Numbered from the stretch's first letter, positions 52,296 through 61,893 are shown. The stretch is 64,000 bases of DNA from UBA6168 sp965222975 (GCA_965222975.1 CBDCVJ010000033.1:21271-85270); one strand, 5' to 3'. The notes: generated by a model from the sequence alone, not told the origin. Numbers and translations are program-made.

Positions 52296-54011
52296 TTACT
52301 TATCTATTTTTTCTACCCAGTCATTCACCATTCTTTCCAAAACAAAAAGTGGCACCGCTCCATTGGATAATACGAGATCGTGAAATTCCCTTAAATCAAA
52401 TCCGTCGCCTAATTTATTTTCTGCCATTTTTCGCAACTCCCTTATTTTTAATTCCCCAATTTTATAGGAAACCGCCTGCCCCGGCCATCCGATATAACGA
52501 TCAATTTCTGTTGTGCATTCATGAATGGATAAGGCGGTGTGCGAAGACATAAAATCTATTGCTTCTTGGCGGCTCATTCCAAATACATGCATGCCCGGGT
52601 CAACAACTAAACGGCAGGCCCGCCACATTTCGTAAGTCAATTTTCCGAAGCGTTCATAAGGCGTGGAATAAATGCCCATTTCCTCACCCAACCATTCTGT
52701 ATATAATGCCCAACCTTCTCCATAAGCGCTTAAGTAAGTTTGCTTGCGAAAATTGGGCATGTCTTCCATTTCCTGTGCCAATGATATTTGCAAATGATGG
52801 CCGGGTACGGCTTCGTGCAAGGTAAGTGAGGTAAGTGCATATAAAGGCCGGGAATCCAATTTTGTAGTATTGACCCAATAATTTCCAGCTGTTCCATTTT
52901 CCAAAGAACCAGGGCTGTAACGGCCGCTCGTGTAAGTGGGTGCAATGGCTGCTGGCACAGGTTGCACACCATAAGAATTACGAGGCAGTTTTCTGAAGTA
53001 TTTTGGCAAAAGGCCATCTATTTTTTTTGAAATATAACTTGCTTCTTTTAATATTTCTTCCGGTGTTTTTGCATAAAACTGTTCCTCCGTTCGGAGGAAA
53101 TTTAAAAAATCGGCAAAGTTGCCTTCAAATCCGACTTCATCAATTATTGCCTCCATTTCTTTTTTTATTCGTGCCACTTCACTTTTTCCAATTTTATAAA
53201 CTTCTTCAGGTGTCATGTTTAAGGTGGTGAAATAGCGGATTCGTTGTTCGTATATTTCCCTTCCTTTGGGTTGGGCACTGATGCCTATTTCAGGGTTTGA
53301 TTTTGGTATATATTTTTCATCCAAAAACTTTAAAAACATTTCATAAATTAAATTGACTGCATGTATCCTCGTTCTCCCTTCTTCTATTAATTCTTCTTTT
53401 TCGATTCCTGAAATATTTTCCGGAATGTTTTTAAATGGGATATAGAAAGGGCTATCTTCAAAATTTTCAAAGACTTGTGCTTTTACCATATTGCGGCAAT
53501 TATCCATAAGCGCTTTTGGCAACGTCCTTTGTGACAGTATTCCTTGCGTCATTAATCGCATGTTATCATGCGCCGATTTTTGAAATCTCTTTAAATCTTT
53601 AATATATTTTCTATAATCAGAAGTGTCCCTAAATTGTCGCCTGTCCATAGTAGAAGGTAACTGCGAATACCAACCACCTTCTGCGTTTAACGGGACGAGG
53701 TGATTTTGAAATTCAATATTGGCTATTTTATCATCTAAAATAAAGGTTAGTAATTCGTGGTTGATGCGGTCTTGCTTTTCTAAAGAGCTTAACGGAATGG
53801 AAGAAAGCTGTGCCAATATTTTTTTATAATAATCTGCCCGCTTTCCATAATTCTCAATGGAAGTGCTTTGGAAATAGTCATCACCAATATTTTCCTTTTT
53901 TTGAAAATCTTGATAATCTTCTATGATTTTGCCCAACTGTTCGTTTTGCCCAAATAATGTGTTTGGAACAAGAAAATAAAAGAGAATTAGGACGGGAAAA
54001 AAGTATTTCAT
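52296..54011 (-). CDS. DUF885 family secreted zinc-metallopeptidase-like protein
   Basis: The ATG at 54011 (MKYFFPVLILFYFL) starts a signal peptide; the longer frame from 54080 would overlap the upstream gene. 571 residues. The DUF885 family has an HExxH-like zinc motif, here HEAVPGHHLQ near residue 415, with IHECTTEIDRYIGWPGQA downstream. The fold resembles M32/thermolysin-type peptidases, but substrates are unknown. It lies 11 bases downstream of the SGNH hydrolase gene and probably shares its transcript. The gene is AT-rich. Confidence 0.85.
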   Translation of the reverse strand: MKYFFPVLILFYFLVPNTLFGQNEQLGKIIEDYQDFQKKENIGDDYFQSTSIENYGKRADYYKKILAQLSSIPLSSLEKQDRINHELLTFILDDKIANIEFQNHLVPLNAEGGWYSQLPSTMDRRQFRDTSDYRKYIKDLKRFQKSAHDNMRLMTQGILSQRTLPKALMDNCRNMVKAQVFENFEDSPFYIPFKNIPENISGIEKEELIEEGRTRIHAVNLIYEMFLKFLDEKYIPKSNPEIGISAQPKGREIYEQRIRYFTTLNMTPEEVYKIGKSEVARIKKEMEAIIDEVGFEGNFADFLNFLRTEEQFYAKTPEEILKEASYISKKIDGLLPKYFRKLPRNSYGVQPVPAAIAPTYTSGRYSPGSLENGTAGNYWVNTTKLDSRPLYALTSLTLHEAVPGHHLQISLAQEMEDMPNFRKQTYLSAYGEGWALYTEWLGEEMGIYSTPYERFGKLTYEMWRACRLVVDPGMHVFGMSRQEAIDFMSSHTALSIHECTTEIDRYIGWPGQAVSYKIGELKIRELRKMAENKLGDGFDLREFHDLVLSNGAVPLFVLERMVNDWVEKIDK

Positions 54012-54022
54012 ATCAATTGATT

Positions 54023-54790
54023 TTAATGATTTTTCAAGATATTGTTTTTCAAAATAAATTCTCCAATGCGTTCTGCCCAAAGTTGATAAGCCAATTTTGA
54101 CGGATGGACGCCATCGCTAAAAAAATCTTTAGGAGATTTGCCATGTTCCCTCCAATTCAATTCTCTTATTTTGGCAGTATCAAAATATACATCAGAATAA
54201 TTTTTAGTTATTTTTGTTAACACCATTCCGTATCGATCGACTGTTTTTCCGACAAATAGTTTTATTAATTGCGGAAATGCAGGAAATGATTTAATGGGCG
54301 GCATGTTGGCAAAAACGATCGGTGTGTTTGGGTATTTGTTTTTCAAAAAAACAATAATCTGAGAAATATTATTTCTGAATGTAATTGGGTTTTTTAAACG
54401 GAAGCCATCGTTTGCACCAGTTCCGATGATAATAATATCAGGGGAAATGTGGATTTGTTTGTTATGCAGTTTTTCTAAAATCCCGCTTGAGGTTAACCCA
54501 CTCTTGGCAAACACTTCCCACTCTATTTTATAATTTAAATTTTTCGATAAATATTTGGCCAATTGTCCGGTAATCCCATCTTTATGGGATTCCACACCTA
54601 TCCCAGCAATGGTGCTTTCTCCAATGGTCAATAAATTAAGAGTATTAATTCCTGTGCCAATATTGCCAGTTGTATCTTCGGGAGGTAATAATTTCGGTAT
54701 TTTTTTCCTGATATAAACACCTTGAAAAAGCATATAGGGTAAAAAAGGGATAGCCCCTGAAACCAATAAGAAGTGTTTTAGAAAAAACAT
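54023..54790 (-). CDS. SGNH/GDSL-family hydrolase, membrane-anchored
   Basis: 255 residues with an N-terminal hydrophobic segment that may anchor it. The SGNH blocks are present: GESTIAGIGVESHKDG (nucleophile Ser in GES, in place of GDS), GTGANDGF (Asn and Gly) and DGVHPSKL (catalytic Asp and His). The enzyme hydrolyses ester bonds in lipids, polysaccharides or other molecules at the membrane. It overlaps the upstream UMF1 transporter gene by one base, giving the unit UMF1 - SGNH - DUF885. Confidence 0.85.
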   Translation of the reverse strand: MFFLKHFLLVSGAIPFLPYMLFQGVYIRKKIPKLLPPEDTTGNIGTGINTLNLLTIGESTIAGIGVESHKDGITGQLAKYLSKNLNYKIEWEVFAKSGLTSSGILEKLHNKQIHISPDIIIIGTGANDGFRLKNPITFRNNISQIIVFLKNKYPNTPIVFANMPPIKSFPAFPQLIKLFVGKTVDRYGMVLTKITKNYSDVYFDTAKIRELNWREHGKSPKDFFSDGVHPSKLAYQLWAERIGEFILKNNILKNH

Positions 54791-56073
54791 TATTTATTTC
54801 TTCCGATTTTTACGCTCAATAAAAACAATAATCCAATAAAAAAGAATGCGCTCAAAGCCAGCACAGCATTCCGCATTCCCCCTGTCAGTTGCACGATGCC
54901 AAATCCAAACGTACCGACCATGGTCGAAACCTTGTCCGTCACATCATAAAAACTGAAATAGGAGGTAGTGTCCGGTGTGTCTTCGGGAATGAGTTTGGAA
55001 TAAGTAGATCGAGACATGGATTGAATGCCTCCCATGACTGAACCAAGCACGCCCGCCAAAATATAAAATTGCATTTTTTCTTGCACCAAATATGCCGCTA
55101 CACATAAAAGCATCCATATAATTAGCATACAACCAATAGAAAATTTATTCCCTTTCCAGTCGGATACTTTAGCAAAAAATTGAGCACCGACAATGGCTAC
55201 TAATTGGAGGACAAGGATTAAAATAATCAAATCAGAAGTAGCAAAGCCCAGTTCTTTTTCTGCAAAAGTGGCGGCAAGGAAAAGGATGGTCTGAACGCCT
55301 GCATTATAGAAGAAAAAAGAAAAAAGAAATCGTTTGGTAAATTTTAATCCTTTTAAAGCATTCCATACTTTTTTTAATTCTTCAAATCCTTTTTTTACCA
55401 AATTTTCACCCGGCGGATCAGGAAAGTCAGCAGGCAACCGTTTAAAAGAAATTTGAGCAAATCCTATCCACCATAAGCCAACCATAACAAAAGCCATGCG
55501 AACGGCAATGTCTTCTTTTATTCCAATTTTTTCGTGAAAAGTAATGATCAAAAGGTTGGCGATGAGCAACAAAATACTGCCAATATATCCGTAGGTAAAT
55601 CCTTTGGCACTGACGGCATCATAGCGGCTTTCAGTGGCAATTAGTGGTAAATATGCGTTATAGAAAACAAGCCCCCCGGCAAACCCAATGGTGGCCAAGA
55701 TGAATGCAATTGTTCCAACAGGCAGTGTCTTCATGCCTGTGAAGAACCAAAGTGAAATACAGGCCAATGCACCCATTGTGGTAAAAAACCGTAAAAACGA
55801 TTTTTTCCGTCCACCATAGTCGGCAATGCCCGATAGAAAAGGAGAGGCAAATGCAATTAATAAATAAGCAGCAGAAACGGCAAAGGCATAGAGCGCACTG
55901 TCGGTCATGTTCATTCCCCACATGACAAAATTATCATCAGTAACACCTAAGAAATAAGGAGGGAATAAAGCTACTGTGATGACGAGTGCATACGATGAAT
56001 TAGCCCAGTCGAACAATGCCCATCCGTTGATGGTTTTGGGGTCGTTCAGTTTGATTTTTTCGTTGTTGTTCAT
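54790..56073 (-). CDS. UMF1-family MFS transporter
   Basis: 427 residues with 12 predicted membrane helices. The opening WALFDWANSSYALVITVA is typical of the UMF1 (Atg22-related) family, as are SGIADYGGRKKSF between helices 2 and 3 and GGIQSMSRSTYSKLIPE in the second half. It is predicted to export or import small solutes across the inner membrane; substrate is unknown. First gene of the minus-strand operon with the SGNH and DUF885 genes. Confidence 0.88.
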   Translation of the reverse strand: MNNNEKIKLNDPKTINGWALFDWANSSYALVITVALFPPYFLGVTDDNFVMWGMNMTDSALYAFAVSAAYLLIAFASPFLSGIADYGGRKKSFLRFFTTMGALACISLWFFTGMKTLPVGTIAFILATIGFAGGLVFYNAYLPLIATESRYDAVSAKGFTYGYIGSILLLIANLLIITFHEKIGIKEDIAVRMAFVMVGLWWIGFAQISFKRLPADFPDPPGENLVKKGFEELKKVWNALKGLKFTKRFLFSFFFYNAGVQTILFLAATFAEKELGFATSDLIILILVLQLVAIVGAQFFAKVSDWKGNKFSIGCMLIIWMLLCVAAYLVQEKMQFYILAGVLGSVMGGIQSMSRSTYSKLIPEDTPDTTSYFSFYDVTDKVSTMVGTFGFGIVQLTGGMRNAVLALSAFFFIGLLFLLSVKIGRNK

Positions 56074-56287
56074 TTCTTCAACTGGTTGTGCATTTTATGC
56101 CACCCCAACACGCCGGTAAACAGAAGCCCAAATAAAAGGTTAACTGCTCATTGCCAACTGCCGGTGGAGCGGGAAGTTATAGCTTTCAAACAATGTATTT
56201 TTGTTTTTTACCTAATTCTTTGTTCCTTGCCGTTCAAATGGTTCAACGCCCAATATCTAATATCTTGATACCCTAATATCCAATCTC

Positions 56288-57190
56288 ATGCTCAACATTG
56301 CCATCTTATCAAGAGGTGCGGGGCTTTACTCTACCCAAAGCCTATTTCGGGCTGCTCGGTCACGAGGGCATTATGTACGTGTCATTGACCATAAACGCTG
56401 CAATATTGTCATTGAAAAAGGTTTGCCCCAAATCATTTATGAAGGCAGCCGTTTGATTGGCATGGATGCCGTCATACCTCGTATAGGTACATCGGTTACG
56501 GACTATGGAGCGGCAGTGATAAGGCAGCTTGAGCTTATGGGGGTACATACAGCGACCAAATCGGAAGCCCTCATCATTGCCCGTGATAAATTGAAATGCC
56601 TTCAAAAGTTATCTGCGTCTGGTATCGGTGTCCCCAGAACTTTTATAGCAGGAACAGTGGAAGATGTGCCAGAATTGATTGATCGGTTAAGTGGAGTGCC
56701 GGTTGTAATCAAGTTACTGGAAAGTACTCATGGAGTTGGGGTCATTTTGGCACAAAGCCGCAGTACGGCCATTTCAGTAGTAGAAGCATTTTCAAAATTC
56801 AACCATCAAGTCATTTTGCAGGAGTTTATAGAGGAAGCAGGTGGAGCTGATATTAGAGCGTTTGTAGTTGGAAGGAGGGTAGTAGCAGCCATGAAGAGGC
56901 AAGCTGTGCAAGGCGAATTTCGTTCAAACCTCCATCGGGGGGCAACCTCGACCGTAGTACAATTAACTCCTAAAGAAACAGACATTGTACTTAATGCGGC
57001 CAAACTCATGGGCCTTGAAATTGCAGGTGTTGACATATTGCGTTCCAATCGTGGTCCACTTGTAATGGAGGTAAATGCTTCACCTGGGTTGGAGGGCATT
57101 GAGACAACAACGGGCGTGGACGTAGCAGGGGCAATTGTTGAAAATGTGGTTCGTGGGGTGAAGGGTAGGGTTCATTTTAAGAGGAGGTAA
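56288..57190 (+). CDS. rimK: RimK, ribosomal protein S6-L-glutamate ligase (ATP-grasp)
   Basis: 300 residues. RimK adds glutamate to the C-terminus of ribosomal protein S6 with ATP. ATP-grasp features are visible: AIRDKLK-like IIARDKLKCLQKL, VVIKLLESTHGVGVIL, DIRAFVVGRRVVAAMKR and the metal-binding VMEVNASPGLEGIE. The length matches E. coli RimK. The ATG at 56288 follows a G-poor leader of CTAATATC-type words. The AspA/AstE-like gene lies 154 bases downstream. Specificity for S6 is inferred from family similarity. Confidence 0.93.
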   Translation: MLNIAILSRGAGLYSTQSLFRAARSRGHYVRVIDHKRCNIVIEKGLPQIIYEGSRLIGMDAVIPRIGTSVTDYGAAVIRQLELMGVHTATKSEALIIARDKLKCLQKLSASGIGVPRTFIAGTVEDVPELIDRLSGVPVVIKLLESTHGVGVILAQSRSTAISVVEAFSKFNHQVILQEFIEEAGGADIRAFVVGRRVVAAMKRQAVQGEFRSNLHRGATSTVVQLTPKETDIVLNAAKLMGLEIAGVDILRSNRGPLVMEVNASPGLEGIETTTGVDVAGAIVENVVRGVKGRVHFKRR

Positions 57191-57344
57191 GCTATATGAA
57201 AAAACAATTGGATAATAGACTCTATTCGAAAATTAGAATTTGGAAATTAGGAATTTATGGGTGTTGGACAGATTTACTGATGAAGGTTTTTGTTTCCCAA
57301 AATTTCTGATTTCTCAATATTCAATTTCAGAATAATTTCTAATA

Positions 57345-58274
57345 ATGGTCATATACAAACAAACTATCGAACCAGGAGAAAACAAACTCATCCGAATCAC
57401 AGTGGGTCGGCTGCCGTCCGATACCCGCATTGATATGTACCTGCATGTTTGCCGAAGCGTAAACGAAGGGCCTACTGTTCTGCTCATGGGCGGGGTACAT
57501 GGTGATGAGATCAATGGCGTTGAGATCGTCCGGCGTATTATTTCATATGGAATTGGTGAAAATTTGCAACGGGGGGCGCTCATCGCAATTCCCGTTTTGA
57601 ACATATATGGGTTCAATAATTTTTCACGGGACGTACCAGATGGGAAGGATGTAAACCGCAGTTTCCCTGGCTCATCGAGGGGCTCATTGGCATCAAGGGT
57701 CGCACATTTATTTACCAAGAATATATTGCCACTTATAGATTTTGGGATTGATTTTCATACAGGCGGCCAAAACCATTATAACTACCCGCAAATCCGTTTT
57801 ACCAAAGGCCATGACCAGAGCCGCAAATTGGCCGAAGCATTCTCTGCTCCCTTCACCATTTCTACTGGAACTATTCCCAAATCCCTTCGCAAATCGGCTA
57901 TGGATGCGGGGAAGCCCATCATCGTTTTTGAAGGTGGAGAAAACCTTCGTTTCGATGGATTTTGCATTGAAAAAGGACTTTCAGGTATCAAACGACTATT
58001 GGCTGCCCATGGAATGTTGCCGACTGCCCCAACTGCAAACCCCAGCATTCTTGTGGAAAAAAGGACTTGGCTGCGGGCCAAGCGCCCGGGCATGTTCCGT
58101 TGGTGGAAACAGTCCGGTCAAAAAGTAGTGAAGGGAGAACCCCTCGGCGTGATCAATGACCCATATGGGCAGGACGAAATATCAGTGAATGCTCCGAGGG
58201 ATGGTTATATTATTGGCCACAACAATGCACCGGTGATAGGGCAGGGCGATGCTTTGTTTCATATTGGCAGTTGA
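57345..58274 (+). CDS. Succinylglutamate desuccinylase/aspartoacylase family zinc hydrolase
   Basis: 309 residues. The M14-type zinc site is visible: His and Glu in GGVHGDEINGVE and the third ligand His in DFHTGGQNHYN. The catalytic Glu is probable in VFEGGENLRF. A C-terminal lipoyl-like or beta-rich domain (about 235-305: GQKVVKGEPLGVINDPYG) closes the protein. Since rimK lies just upstream, it may act on glutamyl or N-acyl-glutamyl groups, but this is inferred from position only. No other Ast or Asp gene is nearby. Confidence 0.85.
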   Translation: MVIYKQTIEPGENKLIRITVGRLPSDTRIDMYLHVCRSVNEGPTVLLMGGVHGDEINGVEIVRRIISYGIGENLQRGALIAIPVLNIYGFNNFSRDVPDGKDVNRSFPGSSRGSLASRVAHLFTKNILPLIDFGIDFHTGGQNHYNYPQIRFTKGHDQSRKLAEAFSAPFTISTGTIPKSLRKSAMDAGKPIIVFEGGENLRFDGFCIEKGLSGIKRLLAAHGMLPTAPTANPSILVEKRTWLRAKRPGMFRWWKQSGQKVVKGEPLGVINDPYGQDEISVNAPRDGYIIGHNNAPVIGQGDALFHIGS

Positions 58275-58298
58275 GAAATCAAACTGCCTGTATTTTAA

Positions 58299-59183
58299 CT
58301 ATCTATTCCTTAAATCTACTCCCCATGTCAATTTATTTCGAATCGTATTAAGGAAGCCTTCGCCTTTTAAATGCACCAAACGAACATTAAAATCACCCCG
58401 CCGGATGGCTATTTGATGTTCTGCGGTGATTACTTCAAATCGGGAGTCGAGGGTGCAAAGAAAGTTTTCTGCCCGTCCCTCTACTTCAAAGGCGATGACG
58501 GAAGAATCGGACAACACCAACGGACGCACATTCAGGTTGTGTGGAGCAACGGGTGTCAGGACAAAATTATTCGAGTCGGGAAAAACAATCGGCCCGCCGC
58601 AGCTTAGCGAATAACCCGTTGATCCAGTTGGCGTTGAGAGGATGAGTCCATCAGCCCAATAAGTGTTTAGATAGCTGCCATTGATGAAACAATGGATCGA
58701 AATCATGGAAGAGGTGTCCCTTTTTAGGATAGTGAAATCATTTAGCGCGAAAGGCATATCACCAAAAAGTGGCGGATCTGATTCGAGGTGGAGTGTTCGT
58801 CGTTTGGCAACGTAATACTGCCCTTTCACCAATAGTTCAATGGCCTCGTTGATTTGGTTTTTACTGACTGTGGCCATGAAACCCAAGCGCCCGAGGTTGA
58901 TACCAAGGATGGGCACCCCACTGTCGCGGACATAAGTGACTGCAGCGAGCATGGTTCCATCCCCACCAAGTGAGATAAGGAAATCAAATGCCCGCATTTT
59001 GAAATCGGTGTGACTCTCAAAAGTGCCAATATTGGTCTTGAACTTTATCCTTCCCAGAGCCGATTCCAAATAAGGAGCATACACATAAGCAGCAATTCCG
59101 TGGCAATGCAGGGCGTCAAACAGTTGCTGAGCAAAAGGCTCATCCCGTGGTTTTAATATTTGGCTAAATACAGCTACTTGCAT
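58299..59183 (-). CDS. nadK: NAD kinase
   Basis: 294 residues from ATG 59183 (MQVAVFSQILK); a longer frame from 59273 would read through the perfect 74-bp palindrome and is rejected. NadK phosphorylates NAD to NADP. Motifs present: LGGDGTMLAAV (GGDG), the NE/D-type substrate region FALNDFTILKRD and TGSTGYSLSCGGP near residue 190. Length is normal. The start is preceded by a G-poor leader that forms the near arm of the palindrome. Confidence 0.95.
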   Translation of the reverse strand: MQVAVFSQILKPRDEPFAQQLFDALHCHGIAAYVYAPYLESALGRIKFKTNIGTFESHTDFKMRAFDFLISLGGDGTMLAAVTYVRDSGVPILGINLGRLGFMATVSKNQINEAIELLVKGQYYVAKRRTLHLESDPPLFGDMPFALNDFTILKRDTSSMISIHCFINGSYLNTYWADGLILSTPTGSTGYSLSCGGPIVFPDSNNFVLTPVAPHNLNVRPLVLSDSSVIAFEVEGRAENFLCTLDSRFEVITAEHQIAIRRGDFNVRLVHLKGEGFLNTIRNKLTWGVDLRNR

Positions 59184-59198
59184 GGTTGTTTTTTGGGC

Positions 59199-59272
59199 TG
59201 AGAAGGGTTGGGTTGGTCGGGTTGGTTGAGCAATGCATTGCTCAACCAACCCGACCAACCCAACCCTTCTCA
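59199..59272. repeat. Perfect 74-bp palindrome without spacer
   Basis: Each 37-base half is the exact reverse complement of the other, centred on caatgcattg between 59235 and 59236. The left half is G/T-rich (gggttgggttggtcggg), the right half C/A-rich. It lies 9 bases past the stop of the BamA-like gene and 15 bases before the nadK start, both on the minus strand. It may be a terminator and a leader hairpin at once. Confidence 0.95.
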
Positions 59273-59281
59273 ACCTTTCAC

Positions 59282-60712
59282 TCAGAAACTAAATGTCCAA
59301 TGTAGAAAAAATCCATGTTCTCCCAAGTGATTGCGGGAATATTCAAAATTGAACACTTTGTTATAGTACATCACCACATCGAGGCCGAGGCCTGTGCCCC
59401 ATAAAATTTCGTTGCTCAATGGGTTATTGGCTTTATAAAATGGATTGTTTACGTAACCCAATTCGTTGTGCAGCACAAGGAACAACTTTATTGGCATTTT
59501 TTTAAACGAATCGATTTTCATGTAGCGGCCCCAGTCGTATTCTTTTGAAAAAAAATTGAAACGAATCGCTTTTTTTAAATATGCAAAATCCAACCCGTCT
59601 ATCACGTAAAATTCGTAACCCCTGATAAAATCTTCTTCATAACCCAATGCCCTGCTGGTGTAATAAGGCTGTTGCTCCCTCTGCAGCTCTGTCTTTCCTT
59701 TAGCTGCCAACGCAACGCTCCATTTTTTCCCAAAACTAAAATACTGCTGCAAGGTTCCTACCACCTCTAAGGAATGCCTGTCCTCGGAACTACTCAGGCC
59801 ATGCTTTGCTATATTCCCTTTCAGGAAATAACCATTCATAGGGTATGGGCGGATGTCTCTCTTGTCTGTTGTGAAATGATATTTCAATGAGAAATATTTC
59901 TGGTATAGGTTGTTGAGGAAAAAATCAGGGTTCAGTTCATCAGCAATGCTCTCGTGAATAGTATGCTTTCGGTAACTTACATCCAATTGGTGGATCACGT
60001 CTAGTTTTTTTCGGTAAAACAAGCCTCCACCAAGCCGGAGCCGTTGCAGCAAAACTGCCTCCTCATTGCGGTGGAAAAGCAATTTGTTTTCCTCTGTCGA
60101 ATAGCCAATTTCTTTTTCCCGGGTATGTAGGGCATTGACATTTATGCCCCAGGTCTTTGCTTTGTTGAAAGCGGGCAAGGTGTAGATGAGTTCATATTTT
60201 TTTGTAAAACCAAATTGCACTACGGCCTTCAGCAGATCCCGCCTGCCGGTGGCATTGGTATGGTAAAACCGGACGCCAAGGTTGAGTCGTTTGAGGGAAT
60301 GGTTGTAATCAGTCCACCAAACATTAAAGTTGCGGTCGGCCATTTCAATAATAGGAAACGGAAATACATACCAGTCCTCTTTTACCGCTATGTTCAATCC
60401 GACTTTATTGGTCGCCCCTTCCCATTCTTTGAAATTTATTTTCGCAGAAGTGAAAAGCCCGGTATTCATTACGTTGTATTCGTTTTCCTGCAACCGTTGG
60501 GTTAATTTTTTTATTGAAATAGTATCACCGACGGCAAAGTCGAGCTCCCGCAAGATGATTTCTGCTTTGGTGCGTTTATTACCTTCAATATAGATTTTAT
60601 CAATCGTGACAAAACCAGAGAGGGTAGGGGCCTGCGAAAAAATAATAATTGGGAAAATGAAACAAGCCAGCAGCCAATGGGTTTTTAGTGAGATATTTTG
60701 CGGTCGTAACAA
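59282..60712 (-). CDS. BamA/TamA-like outer-membrane protein with one POTRA domain
   Basis: 476 residues. The signal peptide is seen after a TTG start at 60712 (no ATG precedes the hydrophobic stretch). A POTRA domain (about 35-110: IYIEGNKRTKAEIILREL) is followed by a bacterial surface-antigen barrel (aromatic beta-strands, ending in a C-terminal WTFSF). It belongs to the Omp85 family, which inserts or transports outer-membrane proteins; with only one POTRA it is not canonical BamA. It lies beside lpxK and nadK, which is an envelope-biogenesis setting. Confidence 0.82.
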   Translation of the reverse strand: MLRPQNISLKTHWLLACFIFPIIIFSQAPTLSGFVTIDKIYIEGNKRTKAEIILRELDFAVGDTISIKKLTQRLQENEYNVMNTGLFTSAKINFKEWEGATNKVGLNIAVKEDWYVFPFPIIEMADRNFNVWWTDYNHSLKRLNLGVRFYHTNATGRRDLLKAVVQFGFTKKYELIYTLPAFNKAKTWGINVNALHTREKEIGYSTEENKLLFHRNEEAVLLQRLRLGGGLFYRKKLDVIHQLDVSYRKHTIHESIADELNPDFFLNNLYQKYFSLKYHFTTDKRDIRPYPMNGYFLKGNIAKHGLSSSEDRHSLEVVGTLQQYFSFGKKWSVALAAKGKTELQREQQPYYTSRALGYEEDFIRGYEFYVIDGLDFAYLKKAIRFNFFSKEYDWGRYMKIDSFKKMPIKLFLVLHNELGYVNNPFYKANNPLSNEILWGTGLGLDVVMYYNKVFNFEYSRNHLGEHGFFLHWTFSF

Positions 60713-60740
60713 TTTTTTGTTCTTTGGCTGCGAAAGTAGT

Positions 60741-60820
60741 TAAATGGTTGGATGGTTAGATGGTTGAATGGTTTTTAATATGACCTTAACCATCCAACCA
60801 CCCAACCATCCAACCATTTA
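60741..60820. repeat. Imperfect inverted repeat between divergent genes
   Basis: taaatggttggatggttaga (from 60741) pairs with 60786-60820 with about three mismatches. The left arm is G/T-rich, the right arm C/A-rich and ends 5 bases before the lpxK start. The same word type (taaatggttgg) occurs in the outer arms at 19282-19516. It divides two genes that both appear to use TTG starts. Confidence 0.8.
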
Positions 60821-60825
60821 TTCCC

Positions 60826-61893
60826 TTGATCCAAGATCCACTCATACGCATTTTGCTCGCACCCGTTTCGTTCCTCTATGGGATTGGGGTGAGCTTACGT
60901 GATTTCTTTTATAGAAAGCGGTTGCTGATAAGTTTCAAATTTGATATACCTGTGGTTTCTGTGGGGAATTTATCAGTAGGAGGAGCTGGGAAAACGCCTC
61001 ACATCGAATATCTGATCCGCCTGTTGAAGCCTTATTTGAATGTCGCTACTTTGAGTAGGGGGTATCGGAGAAAAACAGTTGGCTATCGTGTGGTTGAAAC
61101 CACTAATCGTGTGGAAGAAGTTGGGGACGAGCCGTTGATGTTTAAAAGGAAATTTCCAGATGTTTTTGTAACAGTAAATGAACAACGTGCGCTTGGCATC
61201 CCACAGATCATGGCGGACAGGCCAGATACGCAGGTAATCCTCTTAGACGACGCATTCCAGCACCGGGCCGTTCAGCCGGGGTTGAATATTTTGTTGACGG
61301 AATTTAACCACCCTTTTACCCGTGACTACCTGCTGCCTTCTGGGCGTTTGAGAGAATGGCGGAACTCATATCACAGGGCCGATATCATTACTGTTACAAA
61401 ATGCCCGGAGGACATCACCGAAGAGGAAAAAAGCAAAATGACTTTCGAGATAAACCCTTATCCCCACCAGAAGATTTATTTTTCGAGTTACCGTTATTTA
61501 CGACCATATTATATTTTAAATCCCCGTTATCAGCTTGAATTAGAGGAGGGTATGTCGGTGCTGATGGTTTGTGCCATCGCAGGTACTGAGTACATGCAAG
61601 ATTATTTGGAATCTAAAGTTGAAAGGGTAAGAGTGAAATCATTTACTGATCATCATTTGTTTGATGAATTGGATATGGAAGATATAATGAAGATGTTTGA
61701 AGCTATGCCGGGGAACAAAAAACTTATTGTCACAACGGAAAAGGATGCTATGCGTTTTGCTTCACATCGTAAGTGGTTAATGGAAAAAAAGTTGCCTATG
61801 GTAGTTCTTCCCGTGGAAGTGTATTTTCATTTTGATGAAAAGGAAAAATTTGATGGTGACGTGAAGCGGTTTTTGTTGAATTTTAAGGTTTAA
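60826..61893 (+). CDS. lpxK: Tetraacyldisaccharide 4'-kinase (lipid A pathway)
   Basis: 355 residues. LpxK phosphorylates the 4'-position of the tetraacyldisaccharide in lipid A synthesis at the cytoplasmic face of the inner membrane. Seen: an N-terminal hydrophobic anchor helix (about 5-22), Walker A NLSVGGAGKTPHIEYL, the VILLDDAFQHRAVQ block and LRPYY further on. The start is TTG 60826; no ATG occurs upstream in frame before the hairpin. The gene is AT/GC balanced. The 62-kb element lies between it and the symporter. Confidence 0.93.
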   Translation: MIQDPLIRILLAPVSFLYGIGVSLRDFFYRKRLLISFKFDIPVVSVGNLSVGGAGKTPHIEYLIRLLKPYLNVATLSRGYRRKTVGYRVVETTNRVEEVGDEPLMFKRKFPDVFVTVNEQRALGIPQIMADRPDTQVILLDDAFQHRAVQPGLNILLTEFNHPFTRDYLLPSGRLREWRNSYHRADIITVTKCPEDITEEEKSKMTFEINPYPHQKIYFSSYRYLRPYYILNPRYQLELEEGMSVLMVCAIAGTEYMQDYLESKVERVRVKSFTDHHLFDELDMEDIMKMFEAMPGNKKLIVTTEKDAMRFASHRKWLMEKKLPMVVLPVEVYFHFDEKEKFDGDVKRFLLNFKV

